From assembly GCA_020852865.1 (NCBI GenBank), contig JADYZZ010000070.1, forward strand, positions 1 through 64,000: a stretch of 64,000 bases of DNA, in the 5' to 3' direction. The stretch is from Rubrivivax sp. GTDB taxonomy: Bacteria; Pseudomonadota; Gammaproteobacteria; Burkholderiales; Burkholderiaceae_C. The position numbers were made by a program, and so were the translations under genes. This document shows, in pieces, positions 34,866 to 43,874 of the stretch; the first letter of the stretch is position 1, and every line of letters starts with the position of its first letter. The notes under the pieces were generated by a model, which did no database searches, was not told the DNA's origin, and saw only the letters and a list, made by a program, of their open reading frames with translations.

Positions 34866-35822
34866 ATGTCCCGTCGCCATACCATCCTTGCCTTGCTCGC
34901 CCTGGGCGCGGCCGTCGCCCTGCCGGCGCAGGCCCAGCAGTTCTTCCGCATCGGCACCGGCGGCACCGCCGGCACCTACTACCCGGTGGGTGGGATGATC
35001 GCCAACGCGGTGAGCCAGCCGGGCAAGATCGTCGTCACGGCGCAGGCCAGCAACGGCTCGCTCGCCAACGTCACCGCCATCGCCGGCGGCGCGCTCGAAT
35101 CGGGCTTCTCGCAGGCCGACGTCGCCTCCTGGGCCTACAAGGGCAACGGCATCTTCGAAGGCAAGCCCAACATCCCGGGCCTGCGCCTGATCGCCAACCT
35201 CTACCCCGAGAGCGTGCATGTGGTGGTCAAGAAGGGCAGCGGCATCCGGTCGGTGGCCGATCTCAAGGGCAAGCGCGTCGCGCTCGACGAGCCCGGCTCG
35301 GGCACGCTCGTCAACGCGCGCGCGATCCTCGCCGCCTACGGCATCAAGGAGTCGGACATCAAGCCCGAGTACATCAAGCCCAACCAGGCCGGCGACAAGA
35401 TGAAGGACGGCGCGCTCGACGCCTTCTTCTTCACCGGCGGCGCACCGGCCGGCGCGATCGCCGAGCTGGCCAGCGCGGGCGGCGGCATCGACATCCTGTC
35501 GATCGAAGGCGCCGCCGCCGAGCAGCTCAAGAAGACGAGCGGCTTCTTCGCCGACGACCTGATCGCCGCCGACACCTACAAGGGCGTGGGCCAGGTGAAG
35601 ACCTTGGCCGTCGGTGCGCAGTGGGTCACCAGCGACAAGGCCGATGCCGGCACGGTGTACGAGATCACCAAGGCGCTGTTCGCCGACGCCGCGCAGAAGG
35701 CGCTCGCCGCCGGCCACGCCAAGGGCAGGTTCATCACCAAGGAAAACGCCGTCAAGGGAGCGGGCATCCCGTTCCACGCCGGCGCCGAGCGCTACTACCG
35801 CGAAGCGGGCGTGCTGAAGTAG
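34866..35822 (+). CDS. TAXI family TRAP transporter solute-binding protein
   Basis: 318 residues: signal peptide MSRRHTILALLALGAAVALPAQA, then QQFFRIGTGGTAGTYYPVGGMIANAVS, which is the hallmark of the TAXI (TRAP-associated extracytoplasmic immunogenic) family. The middle part has DLKGKRVALDEPGSGTLVNARAIL and MKDGALDAFFFTGGAPAGAIAEL. It binds a substrate, possibly glutamate or a related organic acid, in the periplasm and hands it to the fused permease encoded 109 bp downstream. GAGGAG stands before ATG 34866; the 34284 track start runs over an unrelated region. Confidence 0.94.
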   Translation: MSRRHTILALLALGAAVALPAQAQQFFRIGTGGTAGTYYPVGGMIANAVSQPGKIVVTAQASNGSLANVTAIAGGALESGFSQADVASWAYKGNGIFEGKPNIPGLRLIANLYPESVHVVVKKGSGIRSVADLKGKRVALDEPGSGTLVNARAILAAYGIKESDIKPEYIKPNQAGDKMKDGALDAFFFTGGAPAGAIAELASAGGGIDILSIEGAAAEQLKKTSGFFADDLIAADTYKGVGQVKTLAVGAQWVTSDKADAGTVYEITKALFADAAQKALAAGHAKGRFITKENAVKGAGIPFHAGAERYYREAGVLK

Positions 35823-35931
35823 GGGCGCCGCAAGGGCGCGAGGCCGCAAGGCACCGGGGGCGGCCGCGGCCGAGGGCCTGCGGCCGCCCCCGGGTGCATT
35901 CGAGGCCCGGCGCGCCCGGATCGATCCACCC

Positions 35932-38124
35932 ATGAGCAGCACGACCGCGCCCGACGACAAAGAGCTCGAGGCGCTCGAGCGCAAGTACGACCCCGAGATG
36001 CGCTTTCGCCCGCTGACGGCGAAGGCGGCGACGCTGGTCGGTGCGCTGCTCATCGTGCTGTCGAGCTTTCACTACTACACCGCCGGCTTCGGGCTGCTGC
36101 AGGAGATCACGCACCGCGGCGTGCACCTGGCCTTCGTGCTCGGCCTGGTCTGCCTCGTCTTCCCGCACCGCAAGGCGCTGCTCGAGCTGCCGGCGCAGGG
36201 GCGCTGGTGGACGCCCGGCGGCGTGCCCTGGTTCGACTGGCTGCTCGCGCTGGCGCTCGCCGCCTCGGTGCTGTACGTGCCGTGGATCTTCGACGACCTG
36301 GCGTTTCGCGTCGGCAACCCGGGCCTGCTGGACGTGGCGATGGGCTCGATCCTGCTCGTCGGCCTGCTCGAGGCGACGCGGCGCGCGATGGGCTGGCCGC
36401 TGCCGGTGATCGCGATCGTCTTCATCGTCTACGCGCTCGCAGGGCCGGCGTTCCCGGGCCTGCTCAAGCATGCCGGCGCGAGCTGGAGCCAGCTCGTCAA
36501 CCACCAGTACCTCACGAGCCAGGGCATCTACGGCGTCGCGCTGGGCGTGGTGGCGACCTACGTCTTTCACTTCGTGCTGTTCGGCGTGCTGGCCACGCGC
36601 ATCGGCCTGGGCCAGCTCTTCCTCGACGTGGCCTCGGCGATCGCCGGGCGCTACGCCGGCGGCCCGGCCAAGGTGAGCGTGTTCGGCTCGGCGATGTTCG
36701 GCATGCTCTCGGGCAGCTCGGTGGCCAACGCGGTGACGGTGGGCTCGCTCACGATCCCCGCGATGATCCGCGTCGGCTACAAGCGCGAGTTTGCCGGGGC
36801 CGTGGAAGCCGCCTCGTCGACCGGCGGCCAGATCACGCCGCCGGTGCTGGGCGCGGCGGCCTTCCTGATGATCGAGTTCCTCGCGGTGCCGTACCAGACG
36901 ATCATCGTGGCCGCCGCGGTGCCGGCCTTCATGCATTTCTTCGGCGTGTTCATGCAGGTGCACTTCGAGGCCAAGCGCTTCGGGCTGCGCGGCCTCACGC
37001 CCGAGGAGATGCCGCGTCTGCGGGCGAGCCTGCGCGAGCGCTGGCCGACGCTCGTCCCGCTCGTGCTGTTGATCGACATCCTCGTGAGCGGGCGCACGCC
37101 GTATCTGGCGGCCTTCGCCGGGATCTCGTCGTGTGCGATCGTCGGCCTGACGACGCGCGCGCGCGGCAACACGCCGCGCCACTGGGCGCTTTTCGCCTTC
37201 GGCCACGCGCTGCTGCTCGCGCTGGTGTTCGGCGGCATCGAGAGCCAGGCGGTGCGGCTCGCGATCTTCGGCGTCGGCCTGGTCGGCATCGCGCTGGCCG
37301 TCCAGCGCTGGCGGCTCGAGGGGCGCATCGGCCTGGCGGCCTTCGTCGAGTCGTTCAGCACCGGCGCCAAGTACGCGCTGGCCGTCGGCGCGGCGGCGGC
37401 CACGGTGGGCATCGTGATCGGCGTCGTCACGCTCACCGGTGTCGGGTTCAAGCTGAGCATGCTCATCACCGGCGCCGCGCAGGCCGTGGCCGGCGGCGCC
37501 GCGCCGCTGCTGCCCGCGGCACTGGCCGACCCGCAGGCGATGACGCTGTTCGTCGCACTGGCGATGACGGGCGTGGTGTGCATCCTGCTCGGCTGCGGCA
37601 TCCCGACCACGGCCAACTACATCATCATGGTCACGGTGGCGGCGCCGACGCTGGTGCAGCTGGGCGTGCAGCCGCTCGTCGCGCACTTCTTCGTCTTCTA
37701 CTACGGCGTGCTGGCCGACATCACGCCGCCGGTGGCGCTGGCGGCCTATGCGGCGGCGGGCATGGCGGGCTCGGATCCGTTCAAGACCGGCAACATGGCG
37801 TTCCGCCTCGGGCTGGCCAAGGCCCTGGTGCCCTTCGTATTCGTGTTCTCGCCTTCGCTGCTGATCGTCGCCAAGGGCTTCACGCTCTACGACTTCACGC
37901 TCACCTTCGTCGGCTGCGTGCTCGGCATCGTGATGCTGGCTGCCGCGCTGTCGCGGTTCTTCCTGGTCGAGATGTCGCGCGCCGAGCAGGGGCTGTGCCT
38001 CGTCGCGGCACTGCTGCTGATCGCCCCCGGCCTCGTGCCCACGCTCGTCGGCGCGGCCTGCGCGGTGCCGATCCTGCTGCGGCATCTGGCGGCGCGTCGG
38101 CGCTTGCGCACGGCCGCCGCGTAG
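35932..38124 (+). CDS. TRAP transporter fused 4TM/12TM permease (TAXI type)
   Basis: 730 residues with about 16-18 membrane helices: an N-terminal DctQ-like small-subunit part (about 1-130) fused to the DctM-like large subunit. The DctM core has GMLSGSSVANAVTVGSLTIPAMIRVGYKREFAGAVEAASSTGGQITPPVLGAAAFLM and LLGCGIPTTANYIIMVTVAAPTLVQLG, both conserved in the fused TAXI permeases. It uses an ion gradient, generally sodium, to import the substrate bound by the TAXI protein. The gene closes the two-gene transporter unit. Confidence 0.95.
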   Translation: MSSTTAPDDKELEALERKYDPEMRFRPLTAKAATLVGALLIVLSSFHYYTAGFGLLQEITHRGVHLAFVLGLVCLVFPHRKALLELPAQGRWWTPGGVPWFDWLLALALAASVLYVPWIFDDLAFRVGNPGLLDVAMGSILLVGLLEATRRAMGWPLPVIAIVFIVYALAGPAFPGLLKHAGASWSQLVNHQYLTSQGIYGVALGVVATYVFHFVLFGVLATRIGLGQLFLDVASAIAGRYAGGPAKVSVFGSAMFGMLSGSSVANAVTVGSLTIPAMIRVGYKREFAGAVEAASSTGGQITPPVLGAAAFLMIEFLAVPYQTIIVAAAVPAFMHFFGVFMQVHFEAKRFGLRGLTPEEMPRLRASLRERWPTLVPLVLLIDILVSGRTPYLAAFAGISSCAIVGLTTRARGNTPRHWALFAFGHALLLALVFGGIESQAVRLAIFGVGLVGIALAVQRWRLEGRIGLAAFVESFSTGAKYALAVGAAAATVGIVIGVVTLTGVGFKLSMLITGAAQAVAGGAAPLLPAALADPQAMTLFVALAMTGVVCILLGCGIPTTANYIIMVTVAAPTLVQLGVQPLVAHFFVFYYGVLADITPPVALAAYAAAGMAGSDPFKTGNMAFRLGLAKALVPFVFVFSPSLLIVAKGFTLYDFTLTFVGCVLGIVMLAAALSRFFLVEMSRAEQGLCLVAALLLIAPGLVPTLVGAACAVPILLRHLAARRRLRTAAA

Positions 38125-38214
38125 CCGAGGGCAGGCGCCCGGTCGTCGGCGCGCGAGCGTCGGCGCGCGCGCGACGCTAAGATGCCCGCGCGCGGGCCTC
38201 GCACGGAGACGCCG

Positions 38215-39861
38215 ATGAACCTCTACGAGCAGCACCTGGACCGCAACGCGGCCAACTACGCGCCGCTCACGCCGGTCGCCTTCGTCGAGCGCAGCGCCGA
38301 GGTCTTCGGCGACCTGCCTGCGGTGGTGCACGGCGCGCGCCGCTGCAGCTGGCGCGCCACGCGCGAGCGCTCGGCACGGCTGGCCGCGGCGCTGGCGGCG
38401 CTCGGCGTCGGGCGCGGCAGCAGCGTGAGCACGATGCTGGCGAACACGCCCGAGATGGTGGAAGCGCACTACGCGGTGCCGGCGCTGGGCGCCGTGCTCA
38501 ACACGCTGAACACGCGGCTCGACGCGGCGCTCATCGCCTGGCAGATGAACCACTGCGAGGCCGCGGTGCTGCTCACCGACCGCGAGTTCGCGCCGACGAC
38601 GAGCGCGGCGCTGCGTCTGCTGCGCGAGCAGCACGGCCGCGAGGTCATCGTCGTCGACGTCTGCGACAGCGAATACGCCGGCCCGGGCGAGCGGCTCGGC
38701 GCGCACGAGTACGAGGCGCTGCTCGCGGCGCACGCGCCGCTGGCGCGCCTGCAAGGGCCGCGCGACGAATGGGACGCCATCGCCGTGAGCTACACCAGCG
38801 GCACCACCGGCGACCCGAAGGGTGTGGTCACGCACCACCGCGGCGCCTACCTGAACGCGGTGTGCAACGCCGTGACCTGGAACCTGCCGCATTTCCCGCG
38901 CTACCTGTGGACGCTGCCGATGTTCCACTGCAACGGCTGGTGCTTCCCTTGGACGGTGGCCATGGTCGCCGGCACCCACGTGTGCCTGCGCCGCGTCGAG
39001 GCCCAGGCCATCCTCGAGGCGATGCGCCGGCACGGCGTCACGCATTACTGCGCCGCGCCGATCGTGCACAACCTGATCATCGACGCGCCGCCGGCGTGGC
39101 GCGAGGGCATCGACCAGCCGGTGCACGGCATGGTGGCGGGCGCCGCACCGCCGGCGGCCATGATCGAGGGCATGGCGAAGATCGGTTTTCGCATCAACCA
39201 TGTCTACGGGCTGACCGAGACCTACGGTCCGGCCGCGGTGGCGGCGCAGCAACCCGACTGGGAAGACCGCATGCTGGCCGAGCAGACCCGTCTCGTCGGC
39301 CGCCAGGGCGTGCGCTACGTGCTGCAGGAGGGCATGGCGGTGCTCGACCCGCAGACGATGCAGCCGATGCCGGCCGACGGCACCACGATGGGCGAGATCA
39401 TGTTCCGCGGCAACATCGTGATGAAGGGCTACCTGAAGAACCCCGCGGCCACCGACAAGGCCTTCGCCGGCGGCTGGTTCCACACCGGTGACCTGGCGGT
39501 GCTCGAGCCCGACCGCTACGTGAAGATCAAGGACCGCAGCAAGGACGTCATCATCTCGGGCGGCGAGAACATCAGTTCGATCGAGGTCGAGGACGCGCTC
39601 TATCGCCACCCGGCGGTGCTGGCCTGCGCGGTGGTGGCGCGGCCGGACCCGAAGTGGGGCGAGACGCCCCTGGCCTACGTCGAGACCAGGCCCGATGCCC
39701 GGGTGACGGCGGCCGAGCTGATCGCGCATTGCCGGGGGCTGCTGGCCGGCTACAAGCTGCCGCGCGAGATCCGCTTCGAGCCCATCCCCAAGACCAGCAC
39801 CGGCAAGATCCAGAAATTCCAGCTGCGCGAGCGCGCCCGCAGCGCCGCCGCGATCGAGTAG
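38215..39861 (+). CDS. Acyl-CoA synthetase (AMP-forming), DmdB/fatty-acyl-CoA ligase-like
   Basis: 548 residues of the ANL superfamily: AMP-binding P-loop YTSGTTGDPKGVV, YGLTETYGPAAV, HTGDLAVL, the hinge KDRSKDVIISGGENISSIEVE and the C-terminal catalytic lysine in KTSTGKIQKF. The N-terminus NLYEQHLDRNAANYAPLTPVAFVERSAEVFGD is like the medium-chain or 3-methylthiopropionyl-CoA ligases. The substrate cannot be fixed by sequence alone. ATG 38215 was chosen as it starts the conserved N-terminus. It is followed after 19 bp by an enoyl-CoA hydratase, so the pair probably activates and degrades one carboxylic acid. Confidence 0.93.
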   Translation: MNLYEQHLDRNAANYAPLTPVAFVERSAEVFGDLPAVVHGARRCSWRATRERSARLAAALAALGVGRGSSVSTMLANTPEMVEAHYAVPALGAVLNTLNTRLDAALIAWQMNHCEAAVLLTDREFAPTTSAALRLLREQHGREVIVVDVCDSEYAGPGERLGAHEYEALLAAHAPLARLQGPRDEWDAIAVSYTSGTTGDPKGVVTHHRGAYLNAVCNAVTWNLPHFPRYLWTLPMFHCNGWCFPWTVAMVAGTHVCLRRVEAQAILEAMRRHGVTHYCAAPIVHNLIIDAPPAWREGIDQPVHGMVAGAAPPAAMIEGMAKIGFRINHVYGLTETYGPAAVAAQQPDWEDRMLAEQTRLVGRQGVRYVLQEGMAVLDPQTMQPMPADGTTMGEIMFRGNIVMKGYLKNPAATDKAFAGGWFHTGDLAVLEPDRYVKIKDRSKDVIISGGENISSIEVEDALYRHPAVLACAVVARPDPKWGETPLAYVETRPDARVTAAELIAHCRGLLAGYKLPREIRFEPIPKTSTGKIQKFQLRERARSAAAIE

Positions 39862-39880
39862 CGAACGACAAGGAGCTTCG

Positions 39881-40657
39881 ATGGAAACCGAACCCCTGGT
39901 GCGGCACGAGCGCGACGCGCGCGGCGTCGTCACGCTCACCCTGAACCGGCCGCAGGCCTTCAACGCGCTCTCGGAGGGCATGATCGCCGCGCTGCACGCG
40001 GCGCTCGAGCGCGCCGGGGCCGACGAGGCGGCGCGCGTGGTCGTCATCCGGGGCAGCGGCAAGGCCTTCTGCGCCGGCCACGACCTCAAGGAGATGCGCG
40101 CCGCGCCTTCGCTCGCCTACTACGAGCGGCTGTTCGCCGATTGCGCGCGCATGATGCTGGCGATCCAGAAGCTGCCGCTGCCGGTGATCGCGCGCGTGCA
40201 CGGCATCGCCACGGCCGCCGGCTGCCAGCTGGTGGCGATGTGCGATCTGGCGCTGGCCGCGCGCGAGGCGAAGTTCGCGGTGAGCGGCGTCAACCTCGGC
40301 CTGTTCTGCTCGACGCCGAGCGTGGCGCTGGCGCGCAACCTGCCGCGCAAGGCGGCCTTCGAGATGCTGGTGACGGGCGACTTCATCGACGCCGAGGAGG
40401 CGCGCGCCAAGGGCCTGGTCAACCACGTGGTCGACGCCGCGCAGCTCGACGCCGAGGTCGACGCGCTCGCGGCGCGCATCGTCGGCAAGCCGCGCGTGGC
40501 CATCGCGCTGGGCAAGGCGCTGTTCTATCGCCAGCTCGAGCAGGGCATCGCCGCGGCCTACGCCGATGCCGGCAGCACGATGGCCTGCAACATGATGGAC
40601 GCGAGCGCGCTCGAGGGCGTGCAGGCCTTCATCGACAAGCGCAAGCCGAACTGGTGA
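39881..40657 (+). CDS. Enoyl-CoA hydratase/isomerase family protein
   Basis: 258 residues of the crotonase fold. The two oxyanion-hole segments are FCAGHDLKEMR and HGIATAAGCQLVAMCDLALAAREAKFAVSGVNLGLFCSTPSVALAR; the latter part is typical of the ECHDC3-like branch, where one of the two classical catalytic Glu positions differs. The C-terminus has TGDFIDAEEARAKGLVNHVV. It probably hydrates a 2-enoyl-CoA made by the neighbouring ligase pathway. AAGGAG sits eight bases before ATG 39881, and the ligase ends just upstream, so they form an operon. Confidence 0.92.
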   Translation: METEPLVRHERDARGVVTLTLNRPQAFNALSEGMIAALHAALERAGADEAARVVVIRGSGKAFCAGHDLKEMRAAPSLAYYERLFADCARMMLAIQKLPLPVIARVHGIATAAGCQLVAMCDLALAAREAKFAVSGVNLGLFCSTPSVALARNLPRKAAFEMLVTGDFIDAEEARAKGLVNHVVDAAQLDAEVDALAARIVGKPRVAIALGKALFYRQLEQGIAAAYADAGSTMACNMMDASALEGVQAFIDKRKPNW

Positions 40658-40739
40658 GGCAGGGGCTGCTGCGGGGTGCGCGGCGCGACGCCGGCGCCGG
40701 CTCCTGCAGCGACCCCGCGCGATGCTTCGGCAGCCCTCC

Positions 40740-41585
40740 ATGACCGCCCAGACCGCAGCCGACGAACTCAGACGCTGGATCGTCGCCCGGGCCGAGACCG
40801 GCAGCGGGCCGCAGGAGCTGCTCGCGGCGATGGTGCGCAGCGGCTGGGACGAGGCGCTGGCGGCGGCGGCTCTCGAGCATGTGCTCACCGCGCGGCTGGC
40901 GCAACGGCAGCCGCAGCACGAAGCGCCGCCGCCCTCGGCCGCGGTGCCCGAGCCGGCGCGCGGCACCGCCTTGCAGGCCGGCGGACGCATGGTTCAGGTG
41001 CTGGCGGCGATGACGCTGCCGCGCGCGGTGCTGTTCGGCGGGTTGCTCGACGGCGACGAATGCCGCGCCCTCGTCGCGCTCGCGCGGCCGCGGCTCGAGC
41101 GCTCGCAGACCGTCGACAACGCCACCGGCGGCAACGAGGTCAACGCGGCGCGCACGAGCGAGGGCATGTTCTTCGAGCGCGGCGAGACGCCGCTCCTGGC
41201 CGCCATCGAAGCGCGCATCGCCGAACTCGTGCGCTGGCCGGTCGAGCGCGGCGAAGGCATCCAGGTGCTGCGCTACCGCCCCGGCGCCGAGTACCGCCCG
41301 CACCACGACTACTTCGATCCGGCACACCCAGGCACCGCACGCATCGTCGAGCGCGGCGGCCAGCGCGTGGCCACCGTCGTGATGTACCTCGAGGCGCCGT
41401 CGGCCGGCGGCGCGACCACCTTTCCCGAGGTCGGCTTCGAAGTGACGCCGGTGCGCGGCAACGCGCTGTTCTTCAGCTACGCGCGTGCCCACCCTGCCGG
41501 CAAGACGCTGCACGGCGGCGCGCCGGTGACCGCCGGCGAGAAGTGGGTGGCGACCAAGTGGCTGCGCGAGCGGGCGTTTGTCTGA
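40740..41585 (+). CDS. 2-oxoglutarate/Fe(II) oxygenase, prolyl 4-hydroxylase-like
   Basis: 281 residues from ATG 40740 (or 287 from ATG 40722). The C-terminal double-stranded beta-helix has the iron triad in EYRPHHDYFDP (His188-x-Asp190) and TLHGGAPVTAGEKWVATKW (distal His258 and the 2-oxoglutarate-binding Lys). The N-terminal 80 residues are helical with WIVARAETGSGPQELLAAMVRSGWDEALAAAALEHVL. It would hydroxylate proline in a protein or peptide, substrate unknown. Interesting as the window also codes for proline-rich proteins, but no link is shown. No clear ribosome binding site separates the two starts. Confidence 0.9.
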   Translation: MTAQTAADELRRWIVARAETGSGPQELLAAMVRSGWDEALAAAALEHVLTARLAQRQPQHEAPPPSAAVPEPARGTALQAGGRMVQVLAAMTLPRAVLFGGLLDGDECRALVALARPRLERSQTVDNATGGNEVNAARTSEGMFFERGETPLLAAIEARIAELVRWPVERGEGIQVLRYRPGAEYRPHHDYFDPAHPGTARIVERGGQRVATVVMYLEAPSAGGATTFPEVGFEVTPVRGNALFFSYARAHPAGKTLHGGAPVTAGEKWVATKWLRERAFV

Positions 41586-41711
41586 GTGCCTGTGAAGACA
41601 TGAATCGCGCGCCCCGCAGGGCTCGATGGCCCATCGATCGCGCGTCCCGCGCCCCGACCTTCCTGCCGGTTTGGCGGCCGCAGCCGCACCCGGCACGCGT
41701 CCGGCGTGTGA

Positions 41712-42458
41712 TCAGGCTCCCCGGCGCGCCGCCGGCGCCACCGAAGCCCCTTGAATGCCGTGCCGCGCGAGCGCCGCGGCAACGAAGCCTCCGGCCTTGA
41801 GGTCTTCCACGAATTCGGCCAGCCAGGCCGCTGCCGCGCTGCCGCGGCTGACCGGCAGCCCCATCGCCTGCTGGATGAGCATGAAGCGGCCGGGCAGCAG
41901 CCGCAGGCCGCCGAGCCGGCGCGCGTCGGCCTCGAGCTGCTGGCGCACGCCGGCGGCGACGTCGGCGTGTGCGGCGACGAAGTGCTCGACGACGGCCGGC
42001 GAGCTGGGTGCGCGCTCGATCGTGGCCGCGTGCAGCGTGCGCGTGAGGAAGAGGTCGTAGGCGCTGCCCCGGCCCACCACGACGCGCCGGCCGGGGCGGT
42101 CGACCTCGGCGTTGTCGGCCAGCGGCGAATCGGCGCGCACGAGATACGCGCCTTCGATCAGCACATAGGGCGCGCTGAACGCGATGCCCTCGCCGCGCAG
42201 CGGGTCGACGGCGAAGAAGCCGACGTCGGCGCGCTCCTCGCGCACCGCCTGCACCGACTGGGCCGCCGTGTCGAAGACGACGAACGCGACGGCGCGCTCC
42301 AGCCGGCGCGCCAGCTCGCGCGCCATGTCGACCGACACGCCGCCCGGCGCGCCGCCGCCTGCGCCGGCGTGGGCGAGGATCGGGTTGCCCAGGTTGATCG
42401 AAGCGCGCAGCGCGCCGGCGGGCGCGAAGAGGGCGGCGATGTCGGCGGTCGATGTCAT
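41712..42458 (-). CDS. Solute-binding protein family 3-like, no signal peptide
   Basis: 248 residues with the fold pattern of amino-acid binding proteins: RASINLGNPILAHAG, GVSVDMARELARRLERAVAFVVFDTAAQSVQAVREERADVGFFAVDPLRGEGIAFSAPYVLIEGAYLV. Unlike normal periplasmic members it has no signal sequence from ATG 42458, and the in-frame extension to 42563 (encoded by a 10-bp repeat, rich in Thr/Arg/Asp/Pro) does not supply one. It may be a cytoplasmic binding protein or enzyme-like relative. No transporter genes flank it. It is convergent with the oxygenase gene. Confidence 0.8.
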   Translation of the reverse strand: MTSTADIAALFAPAGALRASINLGNPILAHAGAGGGAPGGVSVDMARELARRLERAVAFVVFDTAAQSVQAVREERADVGFFAVDPLRGEGIAFSAPYVLIEGAYLVRADSPLADNAEVDRPGRRVVVGRGSAYDLFLTRTLHAATIERAPSSPAVVEHFVAAHADVAAGVRQQLEADARRLGGLRLLPGRFMLIQQAMGLPVSRGSAAAAWLAEFVEDLKAGGFVAAALARHGIQGASVAPAARRGA

Positions 42459-42470
42459 GGTCGGGTCTCG

Positions 42471-42530
42471 GCGCGGGTCGATGCGGGTCGATGCGGGTCG
42501 GTGCGGGTCGGTGCGGGTCCGTGCGGGTGC
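42471..42530 (-). repeat. 10-bp tandem repeat, six copies
   Basis: Units read GCGCGGGTCG, ATGCGGGTCG, ATGCGGGTCG, GTGCGGGTCG, GTGCGGGTCC, GTGCGGGTGC. The array ends 12 nt before the start codon of the solute-binding-like gene on the minus strand and takes the place where a ribosome binding site would be expected. Confidence 0.92.
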
Positions 42531-42635
42531 GCCGCGCAAGGATAGCGAGGGCGCCGCCCGCATGTCCCCGGCATTGACGCCGGACGATGCGACGCGGCCG
42601 CTGCGCGGCCGGGCTCCGCCTGCGTGCCGCCGGCT

Positions 42636-43859
42636 TCAGCCGAGCACGCCTGCGGCGCGCAGGTGCTCGATCTGCACGGCGTCGAGCGCGAGCTTTTCCT
42701 GCAGCACCTCGGCGCCATGCTCGCCCAGCGCGGGCAGCAGCGGCCGCGCCTGCGTCGGCGTGCGGCTCAGACGGAACGGCTGGTTCGCGCACTTGAAGCG
42801 GCCCGCGCCCGTACCCAGCTCGGCGAGAAAGCCGCGCGCGGCCAGCTGCGGGTCGGCCATCGCCTCGGCCACGCTGCGGTAACGGCTGCAGGGCACGCCG
42901 GCGGCCATCAGCAGGCGCTCGCATTCCGCGCCGCTGCGCTGCGCCGTCCAGCCCTCGATGAGCTGCAGCAATTCACCCCAGTTCGACTCCTTGGCGGCCA
43001 GCGTCGCGAAGCGCGGATCGCCCTTGGCCTCGGGGTGGCCGATGACGTCGAACAGCGCCTCCTGGTTCTTCGGCGTCACCGCGGCCACCATGACCCAGCC
43101 GTCGGCGGCGCGCACGGGCTCGTAGAGCTGGCGCCGCGCGTGCGGCGGGAACTGCGCGGCCAGCATCTCGTACACCAGCATGCCGAGCACGGAGTCGAGC
43201 AGCGCGACGTCGACATGCTGGCCGCGGCTGCTGCGTTCGCGCTCGTACAGCGCCAGCTGGATGGCGCCGAAGGCGTAACTCGCGCCCAGCACGTCGGCGA
43301 GGAAGATGCCGTTGTTGAGCGGCCGCTCAGCGTCGCGCTGGTAGCCGGCGTTCGCCAGCTCGTAGCCGCTGGCGGCGTGGATCACCGGGGCGTAGGCCGG
43401 CGCCGCGGCGCGCGGACCGCTCTGCCCGAAACCCGAGATCGACGCGTACACGAGGCGCGGGTTGAGCTCGGCCAGCGTGCCGTAGTCCAGCCCCAGGCGC
43501 TGCATCACGCCGGGGCGGAAGTTCTCGACGAGCACGTCGCACTGCAGGGCCAGCGCGCGTGCGATGCGCCGGCCCTCCTCCTGGCCGAGGTCGAGCACGA
43601 CGCTGCGCTTGCCGCAGTTGAGCGAGCCGAAGTAGGTGCTGATCCCGCCGCGCAGCGGCGCGCGCTGGCGCGACATGTCGCCCTCGGGCGGCTCGATCTT
43701 GACAACGTCGGCGCCGGCGTCGGCCAGCATGCGCGTGCACATCGGACCCGACATCACGATGGTGAAGTCGAGCACCTGCAGGCCCGCCAGCGCGCCGCTG
43801 GCGTGGGCCGCTGCCGCCGGCGCTGCGATGGCGGCATCCCGAGCTTGACCCGAATTCAT
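42636..43859 (-). CDS. Family III CoA-transferase (CaiB/BaiF)
   Basis: 407 residues. The N-terminal LAGLQVLDFTIVMSGPMCTRMLADAGADVVKIEPPEGD is the CoA-binding Rossmann start; GISTYFGSLNCGKRSVVLDL and FLADVLGASYAFGAIQLALYERERSSRGQHVDVALLDSVLGML follow, where the Asp of FLADVLG (about 189) occupies the place of the family's catalytic Asp. It transfers CoA between carboxylic acids, for example from succinyl-CoA to a dicarboxylate or aromatic acid. It is divergent from the DctPQM operon, which suggests that the imported acid is its substrate. No Shine-Dalgarno sequence is seen before ATG 43859. Confidence 0.92.
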   Translation of the reverse strand: MNSGQARDAAIAAPAAAAHASGALAGLQVLDFTIVMSGPMCTRMLADAGADVVKIEPPEGDMSRQRAPLRGGISTYFGSLNCGKRSVVLDLGQEEGRRIARALALQCDVLVENFRPGVMQRLGLDYGTLAELNPRLVYASISGFGQSGPRAAAPAYAPVIHAASGYELANAGYQRDAERPLNNGIFLADVLGASYAFGAIQLALYERERSSRGQHVDVALLDSVLGMLVYEMLAAQFPPHARRQLYEPVRAADGWVMVAAVTPKNQEALFDVIGHPEAKGDPRFATLAAKESNWGELLQLIEGWTAQRSGAECERLLMAAGVPCSRYRSVAEAMADPQLAARGFLAELGTGAGRFKCANQPFRLSRTPTQARPLLPALGEHGAEVLQEKLALDAVQIEHLRAAGVLG

Positions 43860-43874
43860 TGGTTACGCTAGATT
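43845..43874 (+). promoter_or_regulatory. Candidate sigma-70 promoter for the TRAP operon
   Basis: TTGACC (43845-43850), an 18-bp spacer and TAGATT (43869-43874) resemble -35 and -10 boxes pointing towards dctP. The -35 box lies inside the first codons of the CoA-transferase. The surrounding AT-rich stretch (43851-43900) stands out in this GC-rich DNA. On the other strand TAGTAT (about 43886-43891) could be the -10 of the divergent gene. Confidence 0.4.

Noticed and set aside
35752-40089. 1445-aa minus-strand ORF opposite the TRAP permease and ligase genes
   Set aside because: Composition (His/Arg/Ala/Asp-rich without hydrophobic core) is that of an antisense frame to GC-rich genes; no domain can be recognised.
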